A program made the translations under genes and the position numbers. A DNA stretch of 12,985 bases from SZUA-217 sp034658975 (GTDB lineage Bacteria; Actinomycetota; Acidimicrobiia; Spongiisociales; ZC4RG35). The DNA is taken from contig JAYEGJ010000045.1 in NCBI GenBank assembly GCA_034658975.1, positions 1-12,985 of the forward strand. Direction: 5' to 3'. Shown here piece after piece: positions 6,859 through 12,985 of this stretch; the first letter of the stretch is position 1; each line of letters starts with the position of its first letter. A model generated the notes under the pieces. It made no database searches and was not told the origin of the DNA. It saw only the letters and a list, made by a program, of their open reading frames with translations.

Positions 6859-7710
6859 ATGAGCGCTCTTGTACTGGATGGAAAAGAGGTCGCCTCGATC
6901 GTCAAGCAGGAAGTCGCCGATGCGGTTGCAGGTCTCGACTTCAAGCCAGGGTTGGCCACGGTCCTCGTGGGTGACGACCCGGCCTCTCATGCCTATGTCC
7001 GTGGAAAGAGACGAGATGCAGCCGAGGTCGGGATCGAGTCGTTTCATAGCGAGGTGAGTGCCGATGTGTCCCAATCGTTCGTGGAGGCGCTGGTCGACAG
7101 TCTCAACGAAGACAACGCGGTGGACGGGATCCTCGTGCAACTGCCTCTGCCGGGGGACCTCGACGGCGAAGCGGTGGTGCAGCGGATCGACCCGGCCAAG
7201 GATGTCGACGGGTTGCACCCGTTCAGCCTCGGCCAGTTGGTGCTCGGCAAGCCCGGTCTCCGGCCTTGTACGCCCAGCGGGATCATGCGAATCCTCGACC
7301 ATTACGACCTCCCGGTCTCCGGGAAGCGAGCGGTGGTAGTGGGCCGGTCGTTCCTGGTGGGTCGTCCCTTGGCGCTGATGATGTCGGAGAAGGGCGCCGA
7401 CGCCACGGTCTCCATCGGGCATTCGAGGACCGAGGACCTCGTCGCCCTGACCCTGGAGGCCGACATCCTCGTTGCCGCCACCGGGACGCCCCGTTTGATT
7501 CGCGCAGGGCACGTCAAACCCGGCGCCGTGGTCATCGATGTTGGGATCAGCCGAACCGACGACGGACTCGTCGGCGATGTCGACTACGAATCGGTCGCCA
7601 AGGTGGCCTCGGCGATCACCCCGGTCCCGGGCGGTGTGGGCCCGATGACCAGGGCAATGCTTCTCTCGAACACGGTCCGTGCCGCGGAGGCACGCAGAGG
7701 GATTTCCTGA
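6859..7710 (+). CDS. folD: Methylene-THF dehydrogenase / methenyl-THF cyclohydrolase
   Basis: FolD converts 5,10-methylene-THF to 10-formyl-THF in two steps using NADP (or NAD), supplying the one-carbon unit needed by PurN and PurH just upstream. The 283-residue length is normal. Visible signatures are the catalytic Tyr46 and Lys50 (HAYVRGKRR), ILVQLPLPG with Gln94, KDVDGLHP with Asp117, PCTPSGIM, the nucleotide-binding VVVGRSFLVGRP (the family usually has N-I-V in place of F-L-V), and PVPGGVGPMT near the end. The ATG at 6859 gives the family N-terminus; the frame stays open about 84 codons upstream but there overlaps purH and does not resemble FolD. There is no strong ribosome site, so reinitiation after the purH stop (TGACATG) is likely. 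A long hairpin follows directly after the stop. Confidence 0.96.
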   Translation: MSALVLDGKEVASIVKQEVADAVAGLDFKPGLATVLVGDDPASHAYVRGKRRDAAEVGIESFHSEVSADVSQSFVEALVDSLNEDNAVDGILVQLPLPGDLDGEAVVQRIDPAKDVDGLHPFSLGQLVLGKPGLRPCTPSGIMRILDHYDLPVSGKRAVVVGRSFLVGRPLALMMSEKGADATVSIGHSRTEDLVALTLEADILVAATGTPRLIRAGHVKPGAVVIDVGISRTDDGLVGDVDYESVAKVASAITPVPGGVGPMTRAMLLSNTVRAAEARRGIS

Positions 7711-7763
7711 CCGTTCTGTGCGGGTTAGTTACGCGTGACGCGTAGTAAACCCGCACAGAACGG
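7711..7763 (+). terminator. Long near-perfect hairpin after folD, likely terminator or palindromic repeat
   Basis: The arms CCGTTCTGTGCGGGTT (7711-7726) and AACCCGCACAGAACGG (7748-7763) are a perfect 16-bp inverted repeat. Inside, after one A/A mismatch and two possible G-U pairs, TACGCGT (7730-7736) and ACGCGTA (7738-7744) pair around a tiny loop. The whole could form a stem of about 25 pairs. It starts at the base after the folD TGA, as expected for a terminator. No T-run follows on the plus strand (AAGAGCGGAC), so a U-tract-free terminator, an mRNA-stabilising 3' end or a dispersed palindromic element are all possible. Confidence 0.65.
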
Positions 7764-7792
7764 AAGAGCGGACCTAAACCGAGGGCTGGCTA

Positions 7793-9037
7793 GTGTCGAG
7801 GATTCCGAAACCACCCCTTGAGGAGTCAACTGCCGTGGGCACACCCATCACCATGGGACCGGATGGTCTCAACGTTCCGAACGACCCGATCGTCCCTTTC
7901 ATCGAGGGCGACGGGATCGGTCCCGACATCTGGGCAGCGGCTGTCCGCGTATTTGATGCTGCGGTCGAGAAGGCGTACGGCGGGGAGCGCCACGTCGAGT
8001 GGGAGGAGGTCCTTGCCGGAGAAAAGGCCTACAACGAAACCGGTTCGTGGCTTCCAGATGAGACCGTCGAGGCGTTCGGCAAATACCTGGTTGGCATCAA
8101 GGGCCCGCTGACCACCCCGGTCGGTGGCGGCATCCGGTCTCTGAACGTCGCTCTTCGTCAGATTCTCGATTTGTACGCATGTGTGCGCCCGGTCCGCTGG
8201 TTCGAAGGCGTCCCCTCGCCGGTCAAGGCTCCAAACCTCGTCGACATGGTGATCTTCCGTGAGAACACCGAAGATGTGTACGCAGGCAAGGAACTCCAGG
8301 AAGGCACTGAAGAGGCGCAGAAGCTTCTCGATTTCGTCCAGGAGGAGTTCGGTTGGGATGTGCGCCCGGATTCGGGTCTTGGTCTGAAGCCAATGTCGGT
8401 CACCGGTTCGAAACGGCTGATCCGTGCCGCCATCAACTACGCCATTGAGAACGGCCGCAAGTCGGTGACCCTCGTCCACAAGGGCAACATCATGAAGTTC
8501 ACCGAAGGAGCCTTCCGCTCCTGGGGCTACGACCTCGTCAAGGAAGAGTTCTCAGATGTAGCCGTCTCCTGGGAGGACTCGGGCGGTGACGCCGGCGACA
8601 AGTTGTTGGTCCAAGACGTGATCGCCGATGCGATGCTCCAGCAGATCCTGACGCGTCCTGCCAACTACGACGTGATCGCCACGACCAACCTCAACGGCGA
8701 CTACCTCTCGGATGCCCTCGCCGCCCAGGTCGGTGGCATCGGGATCGCCCCTGGCGGCAACATCAACTACGGCACCGGCGTGGCCATCTTCGAGGCGACG
8801 CACGGGACCGCTCCCAAGTATGCGGGTCAGGACAAGGTCAACCCCGGGTCCATCATCCTGTCGGGAGAGATGATGTTCCGATACATGGATTGGACGGAGG
8901 CCGCCGACTTGATCGTCAAGGGGATCGAGGGTGCCATCGACGCGAAGACGGTCACCTACGACTTCGCCCGTCTCACCGACGACGCCACCGAGGTGAAAAC
9001 CTCGGAGTTCGGCGACGCCATCATCGCCCACATGTAG
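7793..9037 (+). CDS. icd: NADP-dependent isocitrate dehydrogenase, homodimeric type I
   Basis: Icd oxidatively decarboxylates isocitrate to 2-oxoglutarate in the TCA cycle, yielding NADPH. The 414-residue protein closely follows the E. coli/Bacillus form. It has PFIEGDGIGPDI, GGGIRSLNVALRQ (Ser116, Asn118 and Arg122, matching E. coli Ser113, Asn115 and Arg119), RPVRWFEGVPSPVK, FRENTEDVYAG, VHKGNIMKFTEGAF, NLNGDYLSDALAAQVGGIG, and THGTAPKYAGQDKVNP, whose Lys-Tyr pair is the mark of NADP specificity. From memory, well-studied actinobacteria mostly use monomeric or eukaryote-like Icd, so this type is a useful lineage clue. Two GTG starts are possible (7793, or 7835 with GAGGAG at 9 nt); the shorter better fits Bacillus Icd. 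It is separated from folD by the hairpin, so it probably has its own promoter, and it converges on the Bax inhibitor-like gene with 21 bp between stops. Confidence 0.95.
   Translation: MSRIPKPPLEESTAVGTPITMGPDGLNVPNDPIVPFIEGDGIGPDIWAAAVRVFDAAVEKAYGGERHVEWEEVLAGEKAYNETGSWLPDETVEAFGKYLVGIKGPLTTPVGGGIRSLNVALRQILDLYACVRPVRWFEGVPSPVKAPNLVDMVIFRENTEDVYAGKELQEGTEEAQKLLDFVQEEFGWDVRPDSGLGLKPMSVTGSKRLIRAAINYAIENGRKSVTLVHKGNIMKFTEGAFRSWGYDLVKEEFSDVAVSWEDSGGDAGDKLLVQDVIADAMLQQILTRPANYDVIATTNLNGDYLSDALAAQVGGIGIAPGGNINYGTGVAIFEATHGTAPKYAGQDKVNPGSIILSGEMMFRYMDWTEAADLIVKGIEGAIDAKTVTYDFARLTDDATEVKTSEFGDAIIAHM
7820..7825 (+). promoter_or_regulatory. Shine-Dalgarno-like site for an alternative icd start
   Basis: GAGGAG lies 9 nt before an in-frame GTG (7835). 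This start would remove 14 residues and bring the N-terminus close to that of Bacillus-type Icd. It competes with the GTG at 7793, which has GAGGG (7781-7785) 7 nt upstream. Confidence 0.45.
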
Positions 9038-9058
9038 CCGGGGAGGGAGGTCAGTCCT

Positions 9059-9817
9059 CTACTGGCGGCGGGCGGCGATGATCGCCAGCAGTCTCAGGAT
9101 TTCGATGTACAGCCAGACGATCGTGACCATCAGACCGAAGGCGGCGAACCACGAGAAGACCTTGGGTGCGCCGGCCCGGATTCCTCTTTCGATCACCTCG
9201 AAGTCCAGAAGCAGGTTCAGAGACGCCACGATCACGACCACGGCCGAGAAGATGAGCGCACCGGTGCCTGCCCCGCCCAGGACCGGAATACCGGCGCCGA
9301 ACAGGCTGAGGATGAAGCTGAACAGGTAGAACAGCCCGATGCCGACGGTGGCAATGATGATCACCGAACGCACCTTTTGGGTCACCTTGACGATTCGGGT
9401 CGCGTAGAGAAACAGCATGGCTACGAAGACGGCGAAGGTGGCGAGTACGGCCTGGAAAACGATGCCGTCGTAGAACGTCTCGTAGACCTTCGAGATCGAC
9501 CCGACGAACGCCCCCTGTCCCAGCGAGTAGACGGCGCCAGTGAAGATGGCGAATTGCGGTCGTGTCACCGTCAGTATCACCAGTCCGATCAGGACAATGA
9601 AGAAGAGCCAGTACCACCGTTGGACGAGGACGGCGTTGGCCCATCCCCAGGCGGCACCCGCCATCACCAGAATCAGGAGGGTTCCGGTAGAGGTGAGAAC
9701 CGACCCCATCGTCATGCGATCAGCGTCGGCAACGATCGGTGGCGCGGCGGTCTGGAGGGCGGCGTCGGCTCCTGCCGAGACGGAGCCGAATTGGTTTTCG
9801 AGTACGGGGTTGGCCAT
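9059..9817 (-). CDS. Bax inhibitor-1/YccA family membrane protein
   Basis: The 252-residue protein has about seven hydrophobic helices after a polar N-terminus beginning MANPVLENQFG, the style of actinobacterial BaxI-type (TMBIM-related) proteins. Family-like segments are YSLGQGAFVGSISKVYE after the second helix pair and SLNLLLDFEVIERG before the last helix. The Asp in the latter resembles the conserved Asp of the pH-sensing pair in Bacillus YetJ. Family members are proposed to leak calcium or ions across the membrane, but the bacterial role is not settled. ATG 9817 is preferred over an upstream in-frame start at 9847: MANPV is the family start, and a TACACT -10 element 6 bp before this ATG would place the transcript start at or next to it. 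It converges with icd and diverges from nadA. Family is sure, function unknown. Confidence 0.85.
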   Translation of the reverse strand: MANPVLENQFGSVSAGADAALQTAAPPIVADADRMTMGSVLTSTGTLLILVMAGAAWGWANAVLVQRWYWLFFIVLIGLVILTVTRPQFAIFTGAVYSLGQGAFVGSISKVYETFYDGIVFQAVLATFAVFVAMLFLYATRIVKVTQKVRSVIIIATVGIGLFYLFSFILSLFGAGIPVLGGAGTGALIFSAVVVIVASLNLLLDFEVIERGIRAGAPKVFSWFAAFGLMVTIVWLYIEILRLLAIIAARRQ

Positions 9818-9823
9818 CGGGCG

Positions 9824-9829
9824 AGTGTA
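9824..9829 (-). promoter_or_regulatory. Putative -10 element giving a leaderless Bax inhibitor-like mRNA
   Basis: On the minus strand TACACT ends 6 bp before the ATG at 9817, so transcription would start at or beside the A of the start codon. No purine-rich ribosome site precedes the ATG (CGCCCG). No good -35 is seen. The same hexamer serves as the proposed purN -10. Confidence 0.4.
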
Positions 9830-9860
9830 GGACGCGGAGATCAACACCTTCGGTGACCCC

Positions 9861-9866
9861 TACAAT
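9861..9866 (+). promoter_or_regulatory. Putative -10 element of the nadABC operon
   Basis: TACAAT matches five of six consensus bases. The start site would be near 9873, leaving a leader of about 75 nt to nadA. No convincing -35 lies 16-18 bp upstream, so either a -10-dominated promoter or an activator is needed. The 131-bp gap 9818-9948 holds this element, the divergent -10 of the membrane-protein gene and the nadA ribosome site; nothing else was recognised there. Confidence 0.35.
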
Positions 9867-9933
9867 CTGTATCCCAACAGCGGAATCGATTCTGACTGCC
9901 ATTCAGATCACCAAGGCCAGTGACGTTCTCCCC

Positions 9934-9940
9934 GAGGAGG
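9934..9940 (+). promoter_or_regulatory. Strong Shine-Dalgarno site fixing the nadA start
   Basis: GAGGAGG lies 8 nt before ATG 9949. The frame is open upstream, but no ATG, GTG or TTG with a ribosome site is found there downstream of the proposed promoter. Confidence 0.75.
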
Positions 9941-9948
9941 AACGTGTA

Positions 9949-10860
9949 ATGGCCCAACCGATCGTCGACGAGATCAACCGGTTGAAAGTCGAGCGCAACG
10001 CCATCGTGGCGGCGCACAACTACATGACGCCGGACATCTTCCACATGGCGGCGGACTTCACCGGCGATTCCCTCGCCCTGGCCAACTTCGCCTTGGAGAC
10101 CGAGGCCGAGGTCATAGTGCTCGCCGGCGTCCACTTCATGGCCGAGACCGCCAAACTGATCAACCCTGAGAAGACCGTTCTCATCCCCGATCTCGAAGCA
10201 GGCTGCTCCCTCGCCGACGGCATCACCGGCGCCGACGTTCGTCGGATGAAGGCTCAATACCCCGGGGTTCCGGTTGTTACCTATGTGAACACGTCGGCCG
10301 ACGTGAAGGCCGAGTCGGATATCACCTGCACCTCCGGCAACGCCGTGGCCGTGGTCGAGTCGTTAGGAGTGGATCGCGTCATCTTCACACCCGACCAGTA
10401 TCTGGGGAAGTGGGTCGCTTCGAAGACCGACGTCGACATCATCCTCTGGGAAGGCTCCTGCATGGTCCACGAGCGCTTCACCGGTCAGGAGATCTCCGAG
10501 TACAAACACGACATGGGCGAAATCACAGTGATCGCTCACCCCGAATGTCCCCCGGATGTTCTCGCCGAGGCCGACTACGTCGGATCCACCCACGGCATGA
10601 TCAACTGGGTCACCGAACATCGCCCGGACAAGGTGATGATGATCACCGAATGCTCGATGGCGGACAACGTCGCTTCGGCGTCACCGGAGACGAGATTCGT
10701 CCGGCCCTGCAATCTCTGCCCCCACATGAAGAGGATCACCCTCGACAACATCAGATGGGCGCTGGAAACGATGAACTACCAGGTGGAGATCCCCGAAGAG
10801 ATCGCCGGGAGGGCCCGCCAGGCGGTGGCCCGAATGCTCGAGGTCGGCAGGCAGGACTGA
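9949..10860 (+). CDS. nadA: Quinolinate synthase
   Basis: NadA condenses iminoaspartate (from NadB) with dihydroxyacetone phosphate to quinolinate, using a [4Fe-4S] cluster, in de novo NAD synthesis. At 303 residues it is the short form known from Thermotoga and Pyrococcus. Motifs are AAHNYMTPDI (His23, Tyr25), DFTGDSLALA, FMAETAKLINP, YVNTSADVKAESDITCTSGNA, HPECPPDVL and GSTHGM. The likely cluster ligands are Cys86 (EAGCSLADG), Cys171 (EGSCMVHERF) and Cys257 (CNLCPHMK). Cys254 and Cys257 form a CXXC pair, a reduced version of the CXXCXXC of E. coli NadA. The ATG start has a GAGGAGG site 8 nt upstream and gives the expected family length. nadB follows 10 bp after the stop. Identity is very sure. 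Confidence 0.96.
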   Translation: MAQPIVDEINRLKVERNAIVAAHNYMTPDIFHMAADFTGDSLALANFALETEAEVIVLAGVHFMAETAKLINPEKTVLIPDLEAGCSLADGITGADVRRMKAQYPGVPVVTYVNTSADVKAESDITCTSGNAVAVVESLGVDRVIFTPDQYLGKWVASKTDVDIILWEGSCMVHERFTGQEISEYKHDMGEITVIAHPECPPDVLAEADYVGSTHGMINWVTEHRPDKVMMITECSMADNVASASPETRFVRPCNLCPHMKRITLDNIRWALETMNYQVEIPEEIAGRARQAVARMLEVGRQD

Positions 10861-10870
10861 GGGCCACACC

Positions 10871-12385
10871 ATGGTCAAACTGACCCGACTCGATGCTCCG
10901 CTGGTCGTGGGAGCCGGCGTGGCCGGGTTGTCCGTTGCGCTCCGTCTTCCCCGTGCCTACGTGATCGCGACCTCGGATATGGGGTCGACATGGTGGGCTC
11001 AAGGTGGGGTCGCCGCCGCCCTGTCCGGCGAGGATTCACCGGGGGAGCATGCTGCGGACACGTTGGCCGTTTCGGGTGGGTTGGCCGTAGCCGACGCCGT
11101 CGAAGCCCTCACTAGCGGCGGACCGGAGGCGATTCAAAGACTTATCGCCATTGGAGCCGATTTCGACCGGGACCCCGATGGCGAGCTTCTTCTGGGGCGA
11201 GAGGGCGGTCATCACAAGCGCAGGGTCGTCCATGCCGATGGGGATGCGACGGGGGCCGAGATCATGAGGGCTCTCAACGCGGCAGTTGAGACTTCCGATT
11301 CCATTGCATCGATCGAAGGGCGGGTAGTCGACCTCGTCCGTGTCGACTCCCGGGTGGCCGGCGTTGTGACCGTCGACGGGAAGAAGCGCCACGTCTTCGT
11401 CGCGCCGGCAGTGATCCTGGCGACGGGCGGTGCAGGGCGGATATTTGCCCGGACGACCAATCCTCTGGGGGTGACGGGAGACGGCATCGTCATCGGAGGG
11501 CGCGCCGGGGCTCGCATCGCCGATCTCGAATTCGTTCAGTTCCACCCCACCGCGTTGCTTGCGGGCAAGGATCCGATGCCGCTCATGACAGAGGCCTTGC
11601 GCGGCGAAGGGGCGACTCTCGTCGATCCGCATGGGCGCCGGTTCATGGACCAGCACCATCCGATGGCCGAATTGGCCCCGAGGGACATCGTTGCCAGAGC
11701 AATCTTCTGGCAATACGACCGGGGATCCGGCGCATATCTCGACTGTCGGGAGATCCCCAATTTCCACGAGAGATTCCCCACGGTTACCGCCCATGCGCTA
11801 TCGGTAGATCTCGATCCAAGCCAGCACTTGCTCCCCGTCTCGCCTGCTGCTCACTATTTCATGGGCGGGATCGACGCCGATATCCACGGCCGCACCTCTG
11901 TAGGGGGCCTGTGGGCCGTCGGTGAATGCTCCTCGACGGGGGTTCACGGCGCGAACCGGCTGGCGTCCAACTCGCTACTCGAGGGCCTGGTATTCGGGGC
12001 GCGAGCCGCCGACGACGTTGCTCGACATGCCGAGGATCCGGTGGGCGACGTTCGAGTTCCGAAAGAGGCCCTGGAACTGCCCGTGATTCCGGGACCTGCC
12101 ATCGAGGATCTTCGACAGATCATGTGGGACCGGGTCGGACTGGTGCGAACCGGTGACGGGCTCTGGGAGGCGAGAAACTCGCTGTTGGGGCTCGAGGCGG
12201 TCATGAAGCGAACCATCGGGGGAGCCAACGCGCTCAGCCTCGGATTGATGATGGTCATGTCGGCTCTTCGCCGCAGCGAGTCGCGTGGCGGGCACTATCG
12301 CGCCGATTACCCCGAGACCGATCCGACCCAGAAACACCGTATTCTCATCGACCCAGGAGCGGTGGAGACCGTGGTGGTGAAGTGA
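10871..12385 (+). CDS. nadB: L-aspartate oxidase
   Basis: NadB is a FAD enzyme of the succinate dehydrogenase/fumarate reductase flavoprotein family that oxidises L-aspartate to iminoaspartate, the substrate handed to NadA. The 504-residue protein shows the dinucleotide-binding VVGAGVAGLS (Gly14, Gly16, Gly19), GSTWWAQGGVAAAL, REGGHHKRRVVHADGDATG, ILATGGAGRIF, EFVQFHPTAL (active-site His), LRGEGATLVDPHGRRFM, LAPRDIVARAI (active-site Arg), AAHYFMGGI (active-site His), and GECSSTGVHGANRLASNSLLEG, then a helical C-terminal domain. The Ser after His in the usual GGHS is His here. The ATG is preceded by TGAGGG, part of the nadA stop region. The TGA overlaps the nadC ATG by one base (TGATG), so NadB and NadC are probably co-translated. 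Identity is very sure. Confidence 0.96.
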   Translation: MVKLTRLDAPLVVGAGVAGLSVALRLPRAYVIATSDMGSTWWAQGGVAAALSGEDSPGEHAADTLAVSGGLAVADAVEALTSGGPEAIQRLIAIGADFDRDPDGELLLGREGGHHKRRVVHADGDATGAEIMRALNAAVETSDSIASIEGRVVDLVRVDSRVAGVVTVDGKKRHVFVAPAVILATGGAGRIFARTTNPLGVTGDGIVIGGRAGARIADLEFVQFHPTALLAGKDPMPLMTEALRGEGATLVDPHGRRFMDQHHPMAELAPRDIVARAIFWQYDRGSGAYLDCREIPNFHERFPTVTAHALSVDLDPSQHLLPVSPAAHYFMGGIDADIHGRTSVGGLWAVGECSSTGVHGANRLASNSLLEGLVFGARAADDVARHAEDPVGDVRVPKEALELPVIPGPAIEDLRQIMWDRVGLVRTGDGLWEARNSLLGLEAVMKRTIGGANALSLGLMMVMSALRRSESRGGHYRADYPETDPTQKHRILIDPGAVETVVVK

Positions 12386-12985
12386 TGGACAGGGCCGAGG
12401 TCATCGAGATCATCGAACGCACCCTTCAGGAAGACCTTTCCGAGGCGGGCGACGTGACGACGCAGTCGGTCGTCCCGGAAGCCGCAACGGCCGTGGGCCG
12501 TTTCGTCAATCGTGAACCCGGGGTGATTGCCGGGATTCGGGTCGCCCGGTCGGTGTTCGACGTCGTCGACACAGATCTCACGTTTGAACGCCTTGTCGAG
12601 GATGGCGATTGCGTTGGCGAGGGCACCACTCTGGCCACGGTTTCGGGCTCTGCGCGTTCGATCCTGACGGCCGAACGAACAGCGCTGAACCTGATGGGGC
12701 GGATGTCTGGAGTCGCCACCGAGACGGCTCGACTCGTGGAAGCCGTCGCCGGCACCGGTGCAGCGATATCCGACACCCGGAAGACGATGCCTGGACTGAG
12801 AGTTCTCGACAAATACGCGGTGACCCGGGGCGGTGGGGTCAACCACCGCATGGGCCTGTATGACGGGGTGATCATCAAGGACAACCACATCGTCGCGGCC
12901 GGCGATATCAGGGCCGCGGTGAAGGCTGCCCGGGAGTACGTGGGTCCCGATGTGATGATCGAAGTCGAGGTCGAGCATCTCGGCC
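12385..12985 (+). CDS. nadC: Nicotinate-nucleotide pyrophosphorylase (carboxylating), 3' end outside window
   Basis: NadC (quinolinate phosphoribosyltransferase) turns quinolinate and PRPP into nicotinate mononucleotide, completing the de novo entry to NAD. About 200 of an expected 280 residues are visible. Features are EDLSEAGDVTT near the N-terminus, the swivel-domain segment REPGVIAGI, LTAERTALNLMGRMSGVAT, and the phosphoribosyl-binding core DTRKTMPGLRVLDKYAV followed by RGGGVNHRMGLYDGVIIKDNHI, with its conserved Arg, Lys and His residues. The final MIEVEVE strand is just reached before the window ends. ATG 12385 shares its A with the nadB TGA (TGATG), indicating translational coupling. 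The frame remains open to the last base. Identity is very sure. Confidence 0.95.
   Translation, partial: MDRAEVIEIIERTLQEDLSEAGDVTTQSVVPEAATAVGRFVNREPGVIAGIRVARSVFDVVDTDLTFERLVEDGDCVGEGTTLATVSGSARSILTAERTALNLMGRMSGVATETARLVEAVAGTGAAISDTRKTMPGLRVLDKYAVTRGGGVNHRMGLYDGVIIKDNHIVAAGDIRAAVKAAREYVGPDVMIEVEVEHLG

Noticed and set aside
9038..9058. Bidirectional terminator between icd and the Bax inhibitor-like gene
   Set aside because: Only a weak GAGG/CCTC stem and no T-run; the convergent layout makes a terminator likely, but the sequence does not show a convincing one.
9845..9855. Small palindrome CACCTTCGGTG between the nadA and membrane-protein promoters as a repressor site
   Set aside because: Arms of only 4 bp with no outward extension; too short to claim without conservation data.
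9739..9948. Upstream extension of nadA
   Set aside because: It overlaps the divergent membrane-protein gene and the proposed promoter, and the Arg-rich first part looks non-coding; ATG 9949 has an excellent ribosome site and gives the short-form family length.
11036..11794. 252-codon minus-strand open frame
   Set aside because: It is opposite nadB and has no family motif; nadB matches its family across this stretch.
1..12985. Mobile elements, tRNA or rRNA genes, CRISPR arrays, phage or defence genes
   Set aside because: Reading all intergenic spaces (the longest is 131 bp) and the gene set showed no transposase, integrase, cloverleaf-like sequence or spaced direct repeats.

Overview
This GC-rich window is almost entirely coding. 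It most likely comes from an actinobacterial chromosome, perhaps Acidimicrobiia. That is inferred from GTG starts, AGGAGG-type ribosome sites, an actinobacteria-style metallo-beta-lactamase/rhodanese protein, a BaxI-type membrane protein starting MANPV, and a purN-purH-folD gene order. No mobile element, tRNA, rRNA or CRISPR array was found, and the content is mainly core metabolism.

Layout: (1) 1-350, the 3' end of a Y-family DNA polymerase IV (dinB), meeting the next gene tail to tail with 3 bp between stops. (2) 354-4693, a minus-strand run of five close genes. In transcription order these are a small rhodanese, an MBL-fold/double-rhodanese protein, a membrane-anchored NTF2-like protein, a multi-pass membrane protein built from six internal repeats, and a soluble PlsC-like acyltransferase. 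The first two suggest persulfide or sulfane-sulfur handling; the middle pair is of unknown function. (3) 4732-7710, purN-purH-folD, tightly coupled, joining two purine-pathway enzymes to the folate enzyme that makes their 10-formyl-THF. purN appears to start at a rare ATC codon. (4) 7711-7763, a long, nearly perfect hairpin right after the folD stop. (5) 7793-9037, NADP-type isocitrate dehydrogenase (icd), convergent with (6) 9059-9817, a Bax inhibitor-1/YccA family membrane protein whose transcript may be leaderless. (7) 9861-12985, the de novo NAD operon nadA-nadB-nadC, with nadC cut by the window end.

No clear undescribed multi-gene system is visible. The points most worth a second look are the six-repeat membrane protein with its coupled anchored partner, the non-canonical purN start, the folD-icd hairpin, and the altered metal-site residues of the MBL/rhodanese protein.
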